NCBI GenBank assembly: GCA_049324835.1
Contig: JBMOMT010000045.1
Span: forward strand, 19,452 to 83,451
Source of the DNA: JBMOMT01 sp049324835
GTDB lineage: Bacteria > Chloroflexota > Anaerolineae > CAYNKW01
Length of the DNA: 64,000 nt
Direction of reading: 5' to 3'
A program made the translations under genes and the position numbers. Under the pieces are notes generated by a model. That model did no database searches. It saw only the letters and a list, made by a program, of their open reading frames with translations, and was not told the origin of the DNA. This document shows, one piece after another, positions 35,242-44,272 of the stretch (positions within the stretch are counted from its first letter, which is position 1; each line of letters starts with the position of its first letter).

Positions 35242-35403
35242 GTGGAGGAGAGAAGGGAGCACTCCCTTCATGGCCCAGGGACAAGCCCCTGCGAAAGCTG
35301 AGGCGGGCAATGAAGAGAACAGAGGTTGTGCAGCCGATCGCGCTGTTGAAAAGCCTTCGCCGTGGCGACGGATGGTTCGCCGTGGGTGAGGGCTTTTTTA
35401 TTT
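35242..35403 (+). ncRNA. Candidate structured small RNA or attenuated leader
   Basis: The transcript predicted from the consensus promoter contains a 7-bp hairpin GAAGGGA-GCAC-TCCCTTC (about 35255-35275), a second small hairpin CAGGG/CCCTG, and a terminator stem of AGCCTTCGCC with GGTGAGGGCT around an inner hairpin, followed by TTTTTT at 35394-35400. I could not match it to 6S RNA, SRP RNA, tmRNA or a known riboswitch. It may be an independent small RNA or an attenuator in front of the CHAT operon. Confidence 0.45.
35351..35400 (+). terminator. Intrinsic terminator
   Basis: A ten-pair stem (AGCCTTCGCC with GGTGAGGGCT, two G-T pairs) encloses a GGCGA/TCGCC inner hairpin and is followed by six T. 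It lies about 65 bases before the CHAT gene start. Confidence 0.75.
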
Positions 35404-35462
35404 CAAGTCAACCAGATTCAGCCCGTTTTCTTATCCATGCTACCCATCGGAGATAACAAAGA

Positions 35463-38072
35463 ATGAGCGAGCTTTCGCAAGCCGTTGTAAACACATATCA
35501 AACCGAGTATATTGATCTTCTTATCAACATCGGTGAAAAGATTATAGGCAATACCTTCCACCTTGAAATTACCAGTAGTTCTGGGGAGAAAGCGGAAGGT
35601 CTGCTTCAACTTCAGGTCTCAGAAAGAGAGATAGGCAGCATCCTTAAGGCCCTCTCACTTGGGTCACGCCTTGCCAAACCATCGACGGGTAGTGGCGTCT
35701 TCCGATTGGTGAGAGGCATTACCAAAGAACAACAAGAACTGGTCATTTTTGGAAAAAAACTCTTTAGCAGCCTAATGCAAGATCAGAAAATTCGCTCAAG
35801 CTACGAACATACACTGAATGCCATGTGGGCAGATCGAAACAAAGGCATTCGCCTTCGATTGGAAGTCCAGGATCCAGACCTACAGGGCATACCTTGGGAA
35901 TTGTTGCATGACGGTGAAAGATTTTTGGCAGTTTCAGCACTGACACCACTGGTCCGGTATTTGAGAATTGGGGTATCATCTGACCCTCTGAAGACAAAAC
36001 CTCCTCTACGATTGCTCGTCGTCAGTGCCTGCCCCAAAGGTCAGATCCCCTTGAGTGTTGAGAAAGAATGGCAGGCCATTGAGCAGGCTATTCAAAATTC
36101 AAATGGTATAATTCAACCAGATTTTGAATCTCATGTCTCTTTACGATCTCTTTCACGCAAGTTGCTGCAAGCTTGCCGAGCAGGAAAACCATATCACATT
36201 CTACATTTTGTTGGTCATGGGCATTTTCGGGATACAACGAGCGAACTTGTTTTTGAAAGAGAAGAGAGAAAAAGTGATTACATAGATGGTCGAGAGCTGG
36301 TGAACGTGCTTCTTAGCCACCGATACCTCCGGCTGGTGGTGCTCAATGCCTGTGAGGGAGCTAGAGGTGATCTGAGAGATCCTTTCAACTCGGTTGCAGT
36401 ATCACTGCTGAAAGCTGGAATTCCAGCAGTTGTGGCCATGCAATTCCCCATCAGTGATCAGGCGGCCACACGATTCTCCAGCGAGTTCTACCATTCACTG
36501 GCTCTGGGTTCTCCCATCGAATACGCCCTTGGCGACGCACGGACACAAATTTATGCCATTGAGGGAAATGTCGAGTTCGCCACGCCCGTTCTATACATGC
36601 AAACCCCCGATGGGCAGCTTTTCGACACAACTAATTTACCCGAAACGACTTTGAAATCGATTCAAGATAAAGTCGAACAGAAGCGACAAGAAAAGGACAA
36701 AGGTGCTCTGGACGGAAAAACAACCCGCAAACCGAATTGGGAAATGATCGGAGGACTAACAGGCGTTGCCGGCGTGTTCATCAGTATCCTGGCTATTGTT
36801 CTCCCCTATGTCACCGCTGCCAAACCGACCCCCACGCCGTCCCTGGCTGCAACCCGGACCCCAACACAGATCGCCACGATCTCGCCCTCTGCAGCCCCAT
36901 CAAGCCCAACCATGCTGATCCCAACATTCACTACCACACCTTCGAGTGCGCCTGCACAAACCAACACACCGGTCCTTTCTACAAACACATCCGTACCGCC
37001 GACCAACACGCCCCAGCCACCCACGGACACTCCTGCGCCGCCAACGAACACTTTGCAACCGCCCACCCACACACCCCTGCCAGCCACAGACACCCCTGCG
37101 CCGCCGACGGACACACCTTTCCCACCGACCGATACGCCCCAGTCTCCAACACCCACACCTACCAACACGCCAAAGCCCCGGCCAGTCTCAAAAGGCAAGA
37201 TCGCCTTTGTTTCCGACCGCGACGGCGACAACGAGATATTTGTCGTCAACGATGACAGCTCTGACCTGCAAAAGCTCACCACCAACAACACCGAAGACTC
37301 GAACCCAGGCTGGTCGCCGGACGGGAAGCAGATCGTCTTCGCCCATCAAATAGATTCCAGGCACTATACGGACATCTGGATCATGGACGCCGATGGCAGC
37401 AACGCCCATGCCATCGAAGTTAACAAAAGCTCGGTGCAGGATGCCTGGCCCTCCTGGTCGCCTACCGGTGAGTGGATCGTTTTCCAGTCCAACCGCGATC
37501 CCGACGATCACAGCGTAGTAGAGCCCGGCGGAAGCGTGAGCATCTGGAGAATCCGGCCCGATGGCAGCGACCTGTGCCAAGTTGCCTACCACCAGGGCAA
37601 GAAAAACGAACTGCCCACCTGGTCGCCCGATGGGCGGCGCATCGTCTTTCAATCCGACCGCACCGGCAAATGGCAGCTCTGGTCCGTGGATCTGCACGGC
37701 GGCGACGAAATTCGCCTGACCAACGATCAGCACAACAACAACAAGCCCGTTTGGTCGCCTGCCGGCAACCGAATTGTCTTTTACACCAGCCGGGACGGCG
37801 GCAACAATGAAATCTATACCGTCAGCGCTTACGACCGAGACACATCGGATCCGGATCACCAGCGACTGACCGATGCCACCTCCACCGAACTGGACCCGGT
37901 CTGGTCTCCGGACGGAAGCAAACTCGCCTTTACCTCCAATCGAAACGGCAGATGGCAAATCTGGATTCTGTCTCTCGACGTTTTTCAGCAATACGGGCCC
38001 TTTGCCGCCGTCGAGCACTGGCAGCTTTTGACCGACGGCGACAGCAACCAGCCCGCCTGGTGGGGCCCCTGA
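35463..38072 (+). CDS. CHAT caspase-like protease with membrane anchor and TolB propeller
   Basis: This is an 869-residue protein. Residues about 130-395 form a CHAT (caspase HetF-associated) domain with catalytic His252 in HFVGHG and Cys297 in VVLNACEGA. A membrane helix lies at about 430-450. It is followed by a Thr/Pro-rich stalk (about 455-575) and a C-terminal TolB/WD40-like propeller with five or six WSPDG blades (575-869). The protease part would be cytoplasmic and the propeller outside. The CHAT-coding half is visibly richer in A/T than the rest and than its neighbours. It is the first of three anchored signalling genes ending at 41229. Confidence 0.88.
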   Translation: MSELSQAVVNTYQTEYIDLLINIGEKIIGNTFHLEITSSSGEKAEGLLQLQVSEREIGSILKALSLGSRLAKPSTGSGVFRLVRGITKEQQELVIFGKKLFSSLMQDQKIRSSYEHTLNAMWADRNKGIRLRLEVQDPDLQGIPWELLHDGERFLAVSALTPLVRYLRIGVSSDPLKTKPPLRLLVVSACPKGQIPLSVEKEWQAIEQAIQNSNGIIQPDFESHVSLRSLSRKLLQACRAGKPYHILHFVGHGHFRDTTSELVFEREERKSDYIDGRELVNVLLSHRYLRLVVLNACEGARGDLRDPFNSVAVSLLKAGIPAVVAMQFPISDQAATRFSSEFYHSLALGSPIEYALGDARTQIYAIEGNVEFATPVLYMQTPDGQLFDTTNLPETTLKSIQDKVEQKRQEKDKGALDGKTTRKPNWEMIGGLTGVAGVFISILAIVLPYVTAAKPTPTPSLAATRTPTQIATISPSAAPSSPTMLIPTFTTTPSSAPAQTNTPVLSTNTSVPPTNTPQPPTDTPAPPTNTLQPPTHTPLPATDTPAPPTDTPFPPTDTPQSPTPTPTNTPKPRPVSKGKIAFVSDRDGDNEIFVVNDDSSDLQKLTTNNTEDSNPGWSPDGKQIVFAHQIDSRHYTDIWIMDADGSNAHAIEVNKSSVQDAWPSWSPTGEWIVFQSNRDPDDHSVVEPGGSVSIWRIRPDGSDLCQVAYHQGKKNELPTWSPDGRRIVFQSDRTGKWQLWSVDLHGGDEIRLTNDQHNNNKPVWSPAGNRIVFYTSRDGGNNEIYTVSAYDRDTSDPDHQRLTDATSTELDPVWSPDGSKLAFTSNRNGRWQIWILSLDVFQQYGPFAAVEHWQLLTDGDSNQPAWWGP

Positions 38073-38117
38073 TCCTTTGACACGGCGGAGGCACCCTGAC
38101 CTGAGGAGAAAACTCGC

Positions 38118-39983
38118 ATGCCAGATCTCATCGGAAAAACTCTGGGTCAATACCGCATCATCGGAAAACTCGGCGCGGGCGGCATGGCCGATGTCTACAA
38201 GGCCTATCAGGAGAGCCTGAACCGCGAGGTAGCCATCAAAATCTTGCCCGCCGCTCTGCAACGCGACGAGTCCTTTCGCGCCCGTTTCGAGCGCGAGGCC
38301 AAATCGGCGGCCGGGCTGCACCATCCCCACATCCTCACCGTCTACGATTACGGCGAGCAAGACGGCACGCCCTACATCGTCATGGAATACGCCCGCGGCG
38401 GCACGCTCCAAGAGCGCATCCGGCAATCCATGCCGCTGGCCGAGGTCGTGGAGGTGATCGCCCAGGTGGGCAGCGCGCTCGATTACGCCCACCGGCGCGG
38501 CGTCATCCACCGCGACGTCAAACCCAGCAACGTGCTGTTCAGCGACGATGGCCGCCCGCTGCTGGCCGATTTTGGCCTGGCCAAAATGGTCGAAGGCAGC
38601 AAAGAGCTCACCGCCAGCGGCATGAGCGTCGGCACGCCGGAGTACATGTCGCCGGAACAGGGCCAGGGCGAAACGACCGATCGGCGCGCCGATATCTATT
38701 CCCTGGGTGTGATGCTGTACGAGATGGTCACCGGCCAAAAGCCCTACACCGCCGATACGCCGCTGGCCATCATCATCAAACACATGCAAGCAGAGCTGCC
38801 CTCGCCGCGGCTGCTGCGGCCCGACCTGCCCCCCGCCATCGAGCGGGTCATCGTGCGGGCCATGGCCAAAGCGCCCGACGACCGCTACCAGAGCGCCAGC
38901 GAGATGGCGCTCGCCCTGAAAAGGGCCTGGCAGCAAGCCCAGATCGGCGTGGCGGCGCCGCACGAAGACCTGCCAGAGTCGATGGTGCGTCCGCTGGTCG
39001 AGACCGGCCCCGCCGCAAAACGCTTTCCCACATGGGCCGTTCTGACGCTGCTGGCGCTGCTGCTGTGCGGCAGCGGGGCCGCCGCGCTGGCGCTGATCCC
39101 CGGCCTCTCGGAGCGCATTTCGTCGCTCGTGCTCAAATCAACCACCGCCCCTTCCCCCACCCAGGTGGCCCGGGCCACATCGACCCTGACGCCATCGCCG
39201 GTCCAGACCAGCACAGCCACGGCCACCGCCGTCGCCGTTGCGCCCGGTCAAACGCCCACAGCGACCCCAACTCACACATCGACTCCCTCCCCCACCGCCA
39301 CGCCAACAGCCACACCCAGCCACACCCCACCGCCCACCGCCACGCCGACACCTGCACCCAGCCACACCCCACCGCCCACCGCCACATCCGTTCCGTCGCC
39401 GACGCCCACGCCCAACCTGGCGATCTGCACCCAGGCAGCGGCCATCTTTGCCGCGCCAAGCAGCGACGCCGCGCACCTGGGTTACGTGGCCGTGGGCGAA
39501 TCGGTGACCGTGCTGGGCCGGGCGAGCAGTGGAAACTGGCTCTACGTGCGCCATCAAGGCGGCACAGAGGGTTTCGTGTGGTTGCCTTACTTTAGCTGGA
39601 GCGGCGACCTGGCAGCGCTGCCCACGCGCCAGGCCAGCGACGCCATCACACCCGCGACCAGCCAATTCACCATCGACCATCGCGGCTGCCTGCCCCACGG
39701 CTCCACGCTAGGCTCGGTCAAGGGGCAGGTATTCGACCGCAGCGGCAATATCATCGTGGGCGCGATGGTCGAGATATGGATCGATGGCGCGCCCTGGGTC
39801 AGCCCGGCCAACCCGGCCCGCACCAATCAGGATGGCTGGTACGAGTGGACCCTGGGCATCGACCAGACGGTGCGTTTTGTCAAACTGTACGTCAATGGCC
39901 GCCAGGTGAGTTTTTCCCCTCTGAATTTTGAGGTCGAGACCCAATCGGGCTGTTTCCAGCAGGTGAATTTCAGACAGCGCTGA
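38118..39983 (+). CDS. Membrane Ser/Thr protein kinase with SH3-like and C-terminal module
   Basis: This 621-residue protein has a PknB-type kinase domain (residues 10-275): GKLGAGGMADVY loop, AIK Lys41, HRDVKPSN, DFGLAK, and activation segment SVGTPEYMSPEQ. One membrane helix follows (about 305-327), then a Thr/Pro stalk (340-425) and an SH3b-like domain (430-490, NWLYVRHQGGTEGFVW). A C-terminal beta module comes last (about 510-621), with LGSVKGQVFDRSGN and NPARTNQDGWYEW, resembling carboxypeptidase regulatory-like folds. The outer part probably senses cell-wall or surface polymers and controls the inner kinase. It follows the CHAT gene by 45 bases. Confidence 0.9.
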   Translation: MPDLIGKTLGQYRIIGKLGAGGMADVYKAYQESLNREVAIKILPAALQRDESFRARFEREAKSAAGLHHPHILTVYDYGEQDGTPYIVMEYARGGTLQERIRQSMPLAEVVEVIAQVGSALDYAHRRGVIHRDVKPSNVLFSDDGRPLLADFGLAKMVEGSKELTASGMSVGTPEYMSPEQGQGETTDRRADIYSLGVMLYEMVTGQKPYTADTPLAIIIKHMQAELPSPRLLRPDLPPAIERVIVRAMAKAPDDRYQSASEMALALKRAWQQAQIGVAAPHEDLPESMVRPLVETGPAAKRFPTWAVLTLLALLLCGSGAAALALIPGLSERISSLVLKSTTAPSPTQVARATSTLTPSPVQTSTATATAVAVAPGQTPTATPTHTSTPSPTATPTATPSHTPPPTATPTPAPSHTPPPTATSVPSPTPTPNLAICTQAAAIFAAPSSDAAHLGYVAVGESVTVLGRASSGNWLYVRHQGGTEGFVWLPYFSWSGDLAALPTRQASDAITPATSQFTIDHRGCLPHGSTLGSVKGQVFDRSGNIIVGAMVEIWIDGAPWVSPANPARTNQDGWYEWTLGIDQTVRFVKLYVNGRQVSFSPLNFEVETQSGCFQQVNFRQR

Positions 39984-40046
39984 TCTGCCGGGACGCCCTC
40001 TCCCAACAGCCTGCCAGAGGAGCTTTTTTCGCCCGCATGGCCGGGT

Positions 40047-40075
40047 TTGACAGGCTGCCATTTGTGTGGTAACAT
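40047..40075 (+). promoter_or_regulatory. Putative promoter upstream of SH3-module gene
   Basis: TTGACA (40047-40052), a 17-base spacer and TAACAT (40070-40075). The leader to the ATG at 40183 would be about 100 bases. Confidence 0.6.
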
Positions 40076-40182
40076 TGGGCCAGTAGTTACAAACACGATT
40101 TCAGCAGCCCGTCCGTCGCCAATGCGGGCGCGACGGGCTGTTCCATGCATCGACTATTTTTGGAAGGGAGATTCAATCGTCT

Positions 40183-41229
40183 ATGACAGACATGGTTGGC
40201 CAGCTAGATTCGCCCAGGGTCACACAGCCACGGCGCGCCGTTTCACGGTGGGTGATCGTTCTTGCGGCGTTGGCGGTGTTCCTTGTCGGCGGCTCAAGCA
40301 TCGCCTACGGCCAGAGATGGCCACAGGCCTTTTGGAACCAAGTGATGCCCGTCATGACGCCCACCCCTACCCGAACGCCAACACCACCGCCGACAGCCAC
40401 ACCAACCTGGACGGCGACCTTTACACCCAGTCCAACTCACACGGCCACACCTTTGCCCACCGATACACCAACCGTCACCCCAACTCACACCCCAACACCA
40501 ACCTTCACACCCACCCCCACGGACACAGCCGTGCCCACCGACACACCCGCACCATCGCCGACGGCCACAAACACGCCTGTCCCCACGCCGACGCGCCCGC
40601 CACAAAAGGCGGCGGCACCGGCGCCGGCCCCTCTCGCCGCACCTGCACCCAGCTCCGCAACGTGCGGGCAAACAGCCGCGGTGCTCATCGCACCGGAACT
40701 CCATGCGCCTCCCGTTGGCGGCTGTGAGGCCGGCGAGCAGATCTCTATCCGCGGGCGCGCTCCCATCGAGGGCTGGCTCTACGTGGGCCTCAGCGCCGGC
40801 GTAGAGGGTTTTGTCGAGACGAAATATGTCAACTGGTACGGCGATTTCGCCTCGCTCAACGTCGTTCAGCCGCCCGGCGGCTGGGCCGTGCCGATGCCCG
40901 GCGAGGCCGAGTTCACACTCGAATACCTGGGCTGTGTGCCCCACGCTTTCGACCTGGGCTCCGTCAAAGGCCAGGTGTTCGATAGCAACGGCAACGTCAT
41001 CGTCGGCGCGCAGGTAGAGATGTGGCTCAACGGTGAAAGGTGGGACAACCCGGCCAATCCGGCCCGGACGAACGAGGACGGTTGGTACGAATGGGTCATC
41101 ACCCTGGATCAGAACGTGCGCCTTTACGCGCTGTACATCGACGGCCGCCGGGTGGGCTTTACCCCCAACGACCTCAACTTTGTCACCCTACCGGCCTGTT
41201 TCCATCACGCGAATTTCAGGCAGCAGTAA
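40183..41229 (+). CDS. Membrane-anchored SH3/beta-module protein, kinase-less paralogue
   Basis: This 348-residue protein has one N-terminal membrane helix (about 22-45), a Thr/Pro-rich stalk (60-145) and an SH3-like domain (about 160-220, GWLYVGLSAGVEGFVETKYV). A C-terminal module is clearly paralogous to that of the preceding kinase: LGSVKGQVFDSNGNVIVGAQ and NPARTNEDGWYEWVI, with paired Cys at GCVPHAF and ACFHHANFRQ. It has no kinase domain. It may compete for or present the same ligand as the kinase. The ribosome site is weak (GGAAGGGAG, distant). A strong terminator follows. Confidence 0.78.
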   Translation: MTDMVGQLDSPRVTQPRRAVSRWVIVLAALAVFLVGGSSIAYGQRWPQAFWNQVMPVMTPTPTRTPTPPPTATPTWTATFTPSPTHTATPLPTDTPTVTPTHTPTPTFTPTPTDTAVPTDTPAPSPTATNTPVPTPTRPPQKAAAPAPAPLAAPAPSSATCGQTAAVLIAPELHAPPVGGCEAGEQISIRGRAPIEGWLYVGLSAGVEGFVETKYVNWYGDFASLNVVQPPGGWAVPMPGEAEFTLEYLGCVPHAFDLGSVKGQVFDSNGNVIVGAQVEMWLNGERWDNPANPARTNEDGWYEWVITLDQNVRLYALYIDGRRVGFTPNDLNFVTLPACFHHANFRQQ

Positions 41230-41242
41230 AAACCTCGCATGC

Positions 41243-41280
41243 AAAAAAGCCCCCAGCGGCAACGTTGGGGGCTTTTTTTT
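41243..41280. terminator. Bidirectional intrinsic terminator
   Basis: AAAAAAGCCCCCA pairs with TGGGGGCTTTTTT across a nine- to ten-base loop. A T-run exits on both strands, so it ends both the plus-strand SH3-module gene and the minus-strand gltX transcript. Confidence 0.9.
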
Positions 41281-41295
41281 TCGACCGATCGCGTC

Positions 41296-42789
41296 TCACA
41301 ATACGCTGCGACCCAGCCGTAACGCCCGTTTCATGCGCGCCAGCGAGCGATCTCGGCCCAACACGCACATCGAGCCCAGGAGCGGCGGCGAAACCTGCTT
41401 GCCGGTGACGGCCACACGAATGATGCCGAAAAGCTGTCCGGCTTTGAGGTTCAGCTCATCGGCCAGCGCCCGGAGGGTCTGCTCCAGAGCCTCCTCAGCC
41501 ATACAGGGTAGAGATTCGAGCCTGGCGATGGCCTTCTCCAGCGCGTCCATCGAATCGGCCAGGGTCATCTTTTTGCCGGTCAGCGCCGCCACATCGTAGG
41601 CCATATCGTCCTGGAAAACAAAATCGACCAGCTCGACGGCATCGGTGAGGCGTTTGAGCCGCTCCTGCACCAGCGGCACCAACTGGCGCGCCAGCCCGGC
41701 ATCGACATCGAAACCGGCCTGGCGCAACACCGGCACCAGCCGGACCGCCAGATCGTCGGGCGGCAGCTCGCGGATGTAGAGCCCGTTGAGCCAGTCGAGT
41801 TTGTCGTAGGCAAAGGCCGCCGGCGCCTTGTTGACCCGGAACAGATCGAAACGCTCGATCAGCTCCTGGCGGCTGAAAATCTCCTGCTCTTCCCCCTCGC
41901 CCGGCGACCAGCCCAGCAGGGCCAGGAAATTGAACAGGGCCTCCGGCAGATAGCCCTGCCGGCGGAACTCGGTGACGGAGGTGGCCCCATGCCGCTTGCC
42001 CAGCTTTTTGCCATCCGACCCGGTGACCAGCGGCACGTGGCAGTAGACTGGCAGAACCCAACCCATGGCCCGGTAGATCAGAATGCGCTTGGGTGTGCTG
42101 GGGATCCAGTCGTCGCCGCGGATGACGTGGGAGATCTTCATGTAATGATCGTCCACCACCACGGCCAGGTGATAGGTGGGAAACCCATCCGACTTGATGA
42201 GAATCTGATCGTCGATGCCGGCGTTTTCAAAGACCACGTCGCCCTTGATGGCGTCCTTCACCACCGTCTGGCCGGTCAGAGGAACCTTGAGCCGGATCAC
42301 GTGGGGCTCGTCCGGAGAGATGGCATCAGGCGGGAGATGGCGGCAGTGACGATCGTACATGATCATCTTTTTCTCGGCGCGCTGGCGCTCGCGCACCTGT
42401 TCCAGCCGCTCCGGCGTGCAGTTGCATCGATAGGCCCAGCCCCGCGCCACCAGCTCCCCGGCCACCTCTTTGTACAGCGATGGCCGCTGCGACTGGATAT
42501 ACGGTCCATACGGCCCTCCGACGGCGTACCGCTCGGCGTTCTCGACGCCCACCATCTGAAGCGATTCCAGCCCCGGCCCTTCGTCCCAATCCAGGCCCAA
42601 CCAACGCAGCCCATCCATGATCACCTGGATGGTATCAGGCTGGTAGCGGGAGCGATCGGTGTCTTCGATGCGCAGAATGAACTGCCCGCCCATCTTGCGC
42701 GCAAAAAGCCAGTTAAAGACCACCGTCCGCACGTTGCCGATGTGCGGCTCGCCGGTGGGGCTGGGGGCAAAACGAACGCGAACTGTCAT
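41296..42789 (-). CDS. gltX: Glutamyl-tRNA synthetase
   Basis: This 497-residue class I synthetase has the HIGH-type motif PSPTGEPHIGN near the N-terminus, the KMSKS-type loop KKLGKRHG, and the catalytic LRIEDTDRSRY. It charges tRNA-Glu. The start at 42789 follows GGGAGGAAAC. The gene is last in the parA-min-rodA run, 20 bases after rodA. Whether it is discriminating or also charges tRNA-Gln cannot be seen. Confidence 0.95.
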   Translation of the reverse strand: MTVRVRFAPSPTGEPHIGNVRTVVFNWLFARKMGGQFILRIEDTDRSRYQPDTIQVIMDGLRWLGLDWDEGPGLESLQMVGVENAERYAVGGPYGPYIQSQRPSLYKEVAGELVARGWAYRCNCTPERLEQVRERQRAEKKMIMYDRHCRHLPPDAISPDEPHVIRLKVPLTGQTVVKDAIKGDVVFENAGIDDQILIKSDGFPTYHLAVVVDDHYMKISHVIRGDDWIPSTPKRILIYRAMGWVLPVYCHVPLVTGSDGKKLGKRHGATSVTEFRRQGYLPEALFNFLALLGWSPGEGEEQEIFSRQELIERFDLFRVNKAPAAFAYDKLDWLNGLYIRELPPDDLAVRLVPVLRQAGFDVDAGLARQLVPLVQERLKRLTDAVELVDFVFQDDMAYDVAALTGKKMTLADSMDALEKAIARLESLPCMAEEALEQTLRALADELNLKAGQLFGIIRVAVTGKQVSPPLLGSMCVLGRDRSLARMKRALRLGRSVL

Positions 42790-42809
42790 GTTTCCTCCCA
42801 CGTTTCCGT

Positions 42810-43901
42810 TCAGAACGAAAACTCGGTCATCTTGTGACGCAGCAGCACGCTCTGCACCAGGCCCTCGGCGATGCACAACGTGATCAGGGAGCTGCCGCCA
42901 TAGGTGATGAACGGCAGCGGCGTGCCGGTGGCAGGTAGCAGGCTCATATTCATGCCGATGTTGACCACAGCCTGAAAAAAAACAAAAGCCGCCACCCCCA
43001 CAGCCAGGTTGCGCCCGAAAGCGTCGCGGGCCAGATAAGCGGCCCGCAAGAGGCGCAACAGCACCAGCGTCAACAACACAATGACCACCATTGCGCCTGC
43101 AAAACCCAACTCTTCACCGATGACTGAAAAGATGAAATCGGTGTGGCGCACAAACAAAAAGTGTAAATGGGTCTGCGTGCCCTGGGTGTAGCCCTTGCCG
43201 AGCCAGCCGCCAGAGCCGATACTCACCAATGCCTGATCGACATTGTAGCGTGCGGCCAGACTCAGCGAGGGCACCAAAAAAGAGATGAGCCGCTCGCGCA
43301 TGTAATCTTTCATCGCCAGCCAGGCGGCAGGCATGGCCAGAGCCCCTAACACACCAAAGGCCATCAGATGGCGCAGCGGCATACCGGCCACCAGGGCCAT
43401 CACCAACCATATCCAGACGAAAACCAGCACCGCATCCAGATCGGGCTGCAAGTAGACCAGCACCGCTGGCGGCGCAACCAGCAGCAACGAGCCCAGCACG
43501 TAGCGCAAGCGATGCATCTCGTGCTCGTGGTCGGCGAAAAATTTGGCCAGAAAAAGCACCAACAGCACCTTGGCCAGCTCGCTCGGCTGAAATGACCCTT
43601 CCCAAAGCGTTCGTTGGGCGCCGAACCGGGTCGAGCCCAGGACGACCACCACCGCCAGCAACGACAACAACAGCGCATAGATCGGTTTCTGAAAACTGTC
43701 GAGCAGACGATAGTCAAAGGCGGTGATAAAAAGCATCACCCCCAGGCCCGCCAGAGCAAACAGCATCTGACGACCGGCTGTCTTTTGTAACGCCACCGAT
43801 TCCAGTGTGGCGCTGCGGATCATGAGCACACCCATGCCGATGAGCAGCAGTGTCGCAGCCAACAGAACCGGATCAAAATGGCGCCAGATTTTTCGGTCCA
43901 T
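42810..43901 (-). CDS. rodA: RodA/FtsW-family cell-wall polymerase
   Basis: This 363-residue SEDS protein has about ten membrane helices. It carries the conserved FQPSELAKVLLVLFLA, a YLQPDLDAVLVF loop with the catalytic Asp, and the C-terminal LPATGTPLPFITYGGSSL motif. SEDS proteins polymerise glycan strands of peptidoglycan. Position between minE and gltX suggests a shape/division operon. RodA is preferred over FtsW because of the compact length. Confidence 0.9.
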   Translation of the reverse strand: MDRKIWRHFDPVLLAATLLLIGMGVLMIRSATLESVALQKTAGRQMLFALAGLGVMLFITAFDYRLLDSFQKPIYALLLSLLAVVVVLGSTRFGAQRTLWEGSFQPSELAKVLLVLFLAKFFADHEHEMHRLRYVLGSLLLVAPPAVLVYLQPDLDAVLVFVWIWLVMALVAGMPLRHLMAFGVLGALAMPAAWLAMKDYMRERLISFLVPSLSLAARYNVDQALVSIGSGGWLGKGYTQGTQTHLHFLFVRHTDFIFSVIGEELGFAGAMVVIVLLTLVLLRLLRAAYLARDAFGRNLAVGVAAFVFFQAVVNIGMNMSLLPATGTPLPFITYGGSSLITLCIAEGLVQSVLLRHKMTEFSF

Positions 43902-43980
43902 ATCGCACGACCTCTACACACAAAACAGGGGGAGCCAGGCGGCCTCCCCCTGCCGCAAAAGACAAAACCGTGGCAGAACT

Positions 43981-44247
43981 TTAACCACTTTTCCTGCGCC
44001 GGCTGTCCAGAGGGATCTGGGCCACCAGGAGATGATCGCGCCGCTGTTGAGAGAGCGAGACCACCACCCCCTCCGGGTCAATGTCCACGTACTTGGAGAT
44101 CACGTTGATGATTTCGTCTTTCATAGTATCCAGCAGCGCAGGCGAAATCCGAGTGCGATCCACCGTCAAAGCCAATTGCAACCGTTCTTTGGCGATCTGC
44201 CCGCTGGATGGTTCTTGCTGGCCCAACAGTTTCTTCCAGAGACTCAT
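43981..44247 (-). CDS. minE: Cell-division topological specificity factor MinE
   Basis: This 88-residue protein has the N-terminal amphipathic membrane helix (MSLWKKLLG), the MinD-contact region AKERLQLALTVDRT, and the dimer domain ending VDIDPEGVVVSL. MinE stimulates MinD ATPase and drives pole-to-pole oscillation. It follows minD by about 25 bases. Confidence 0.93.
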   Translation of the reverse strand: MSLWKKLLGQQEPSSGQIAKERLQLALTVDRTRISPALLDTMKDEIINVISKYVDIDPEGVVVSLSQQRRDHLLVAQIPLDSRRRKSG

Positions 44248-44272
44248 GCTGCTCTCCCGGCAACCCTGCCCG

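Larger units (their letters stand above)
35105..35462. other. Intergenic region with promoter and candidate small RNA
   Basis: This 358-base stretch between fmt and the CHAT gene holds a perfect plus-strand promoter, about 165 bases of hairpin-rich sequence, a strong terminator (35351-35399) and the CHAT gene leader. A 48-codon frame (35310-35456, MKRTEVVQPIALL...) starts after GAGG and ends 6 bases before the CHAT start, but it runs through the terminator and has no recognisable homologue. Confidence 0.6.

Noticed and set aside
35192..35389. 65-codon protein-coding frame over the candidate small RNA
   Set aside because: Its start precedes the predicted transcription start, and composition is unremarkable.
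35242..35403. Riboswitch, SRP RNA, 6S RNA or tmRNA
   Set aside because: None of the conserved core motifs of these RNAs that I could recall (for example GGAAGC of SRP RNA, a long closing stem of 6S RNA, or the tRNA-like end of tmRNA) are present.
37188..38963. 591-codon minus-strand frame across the TolB and kinase genes
   Set aside because: Antisense to well-supported propeller and kinase motifs.
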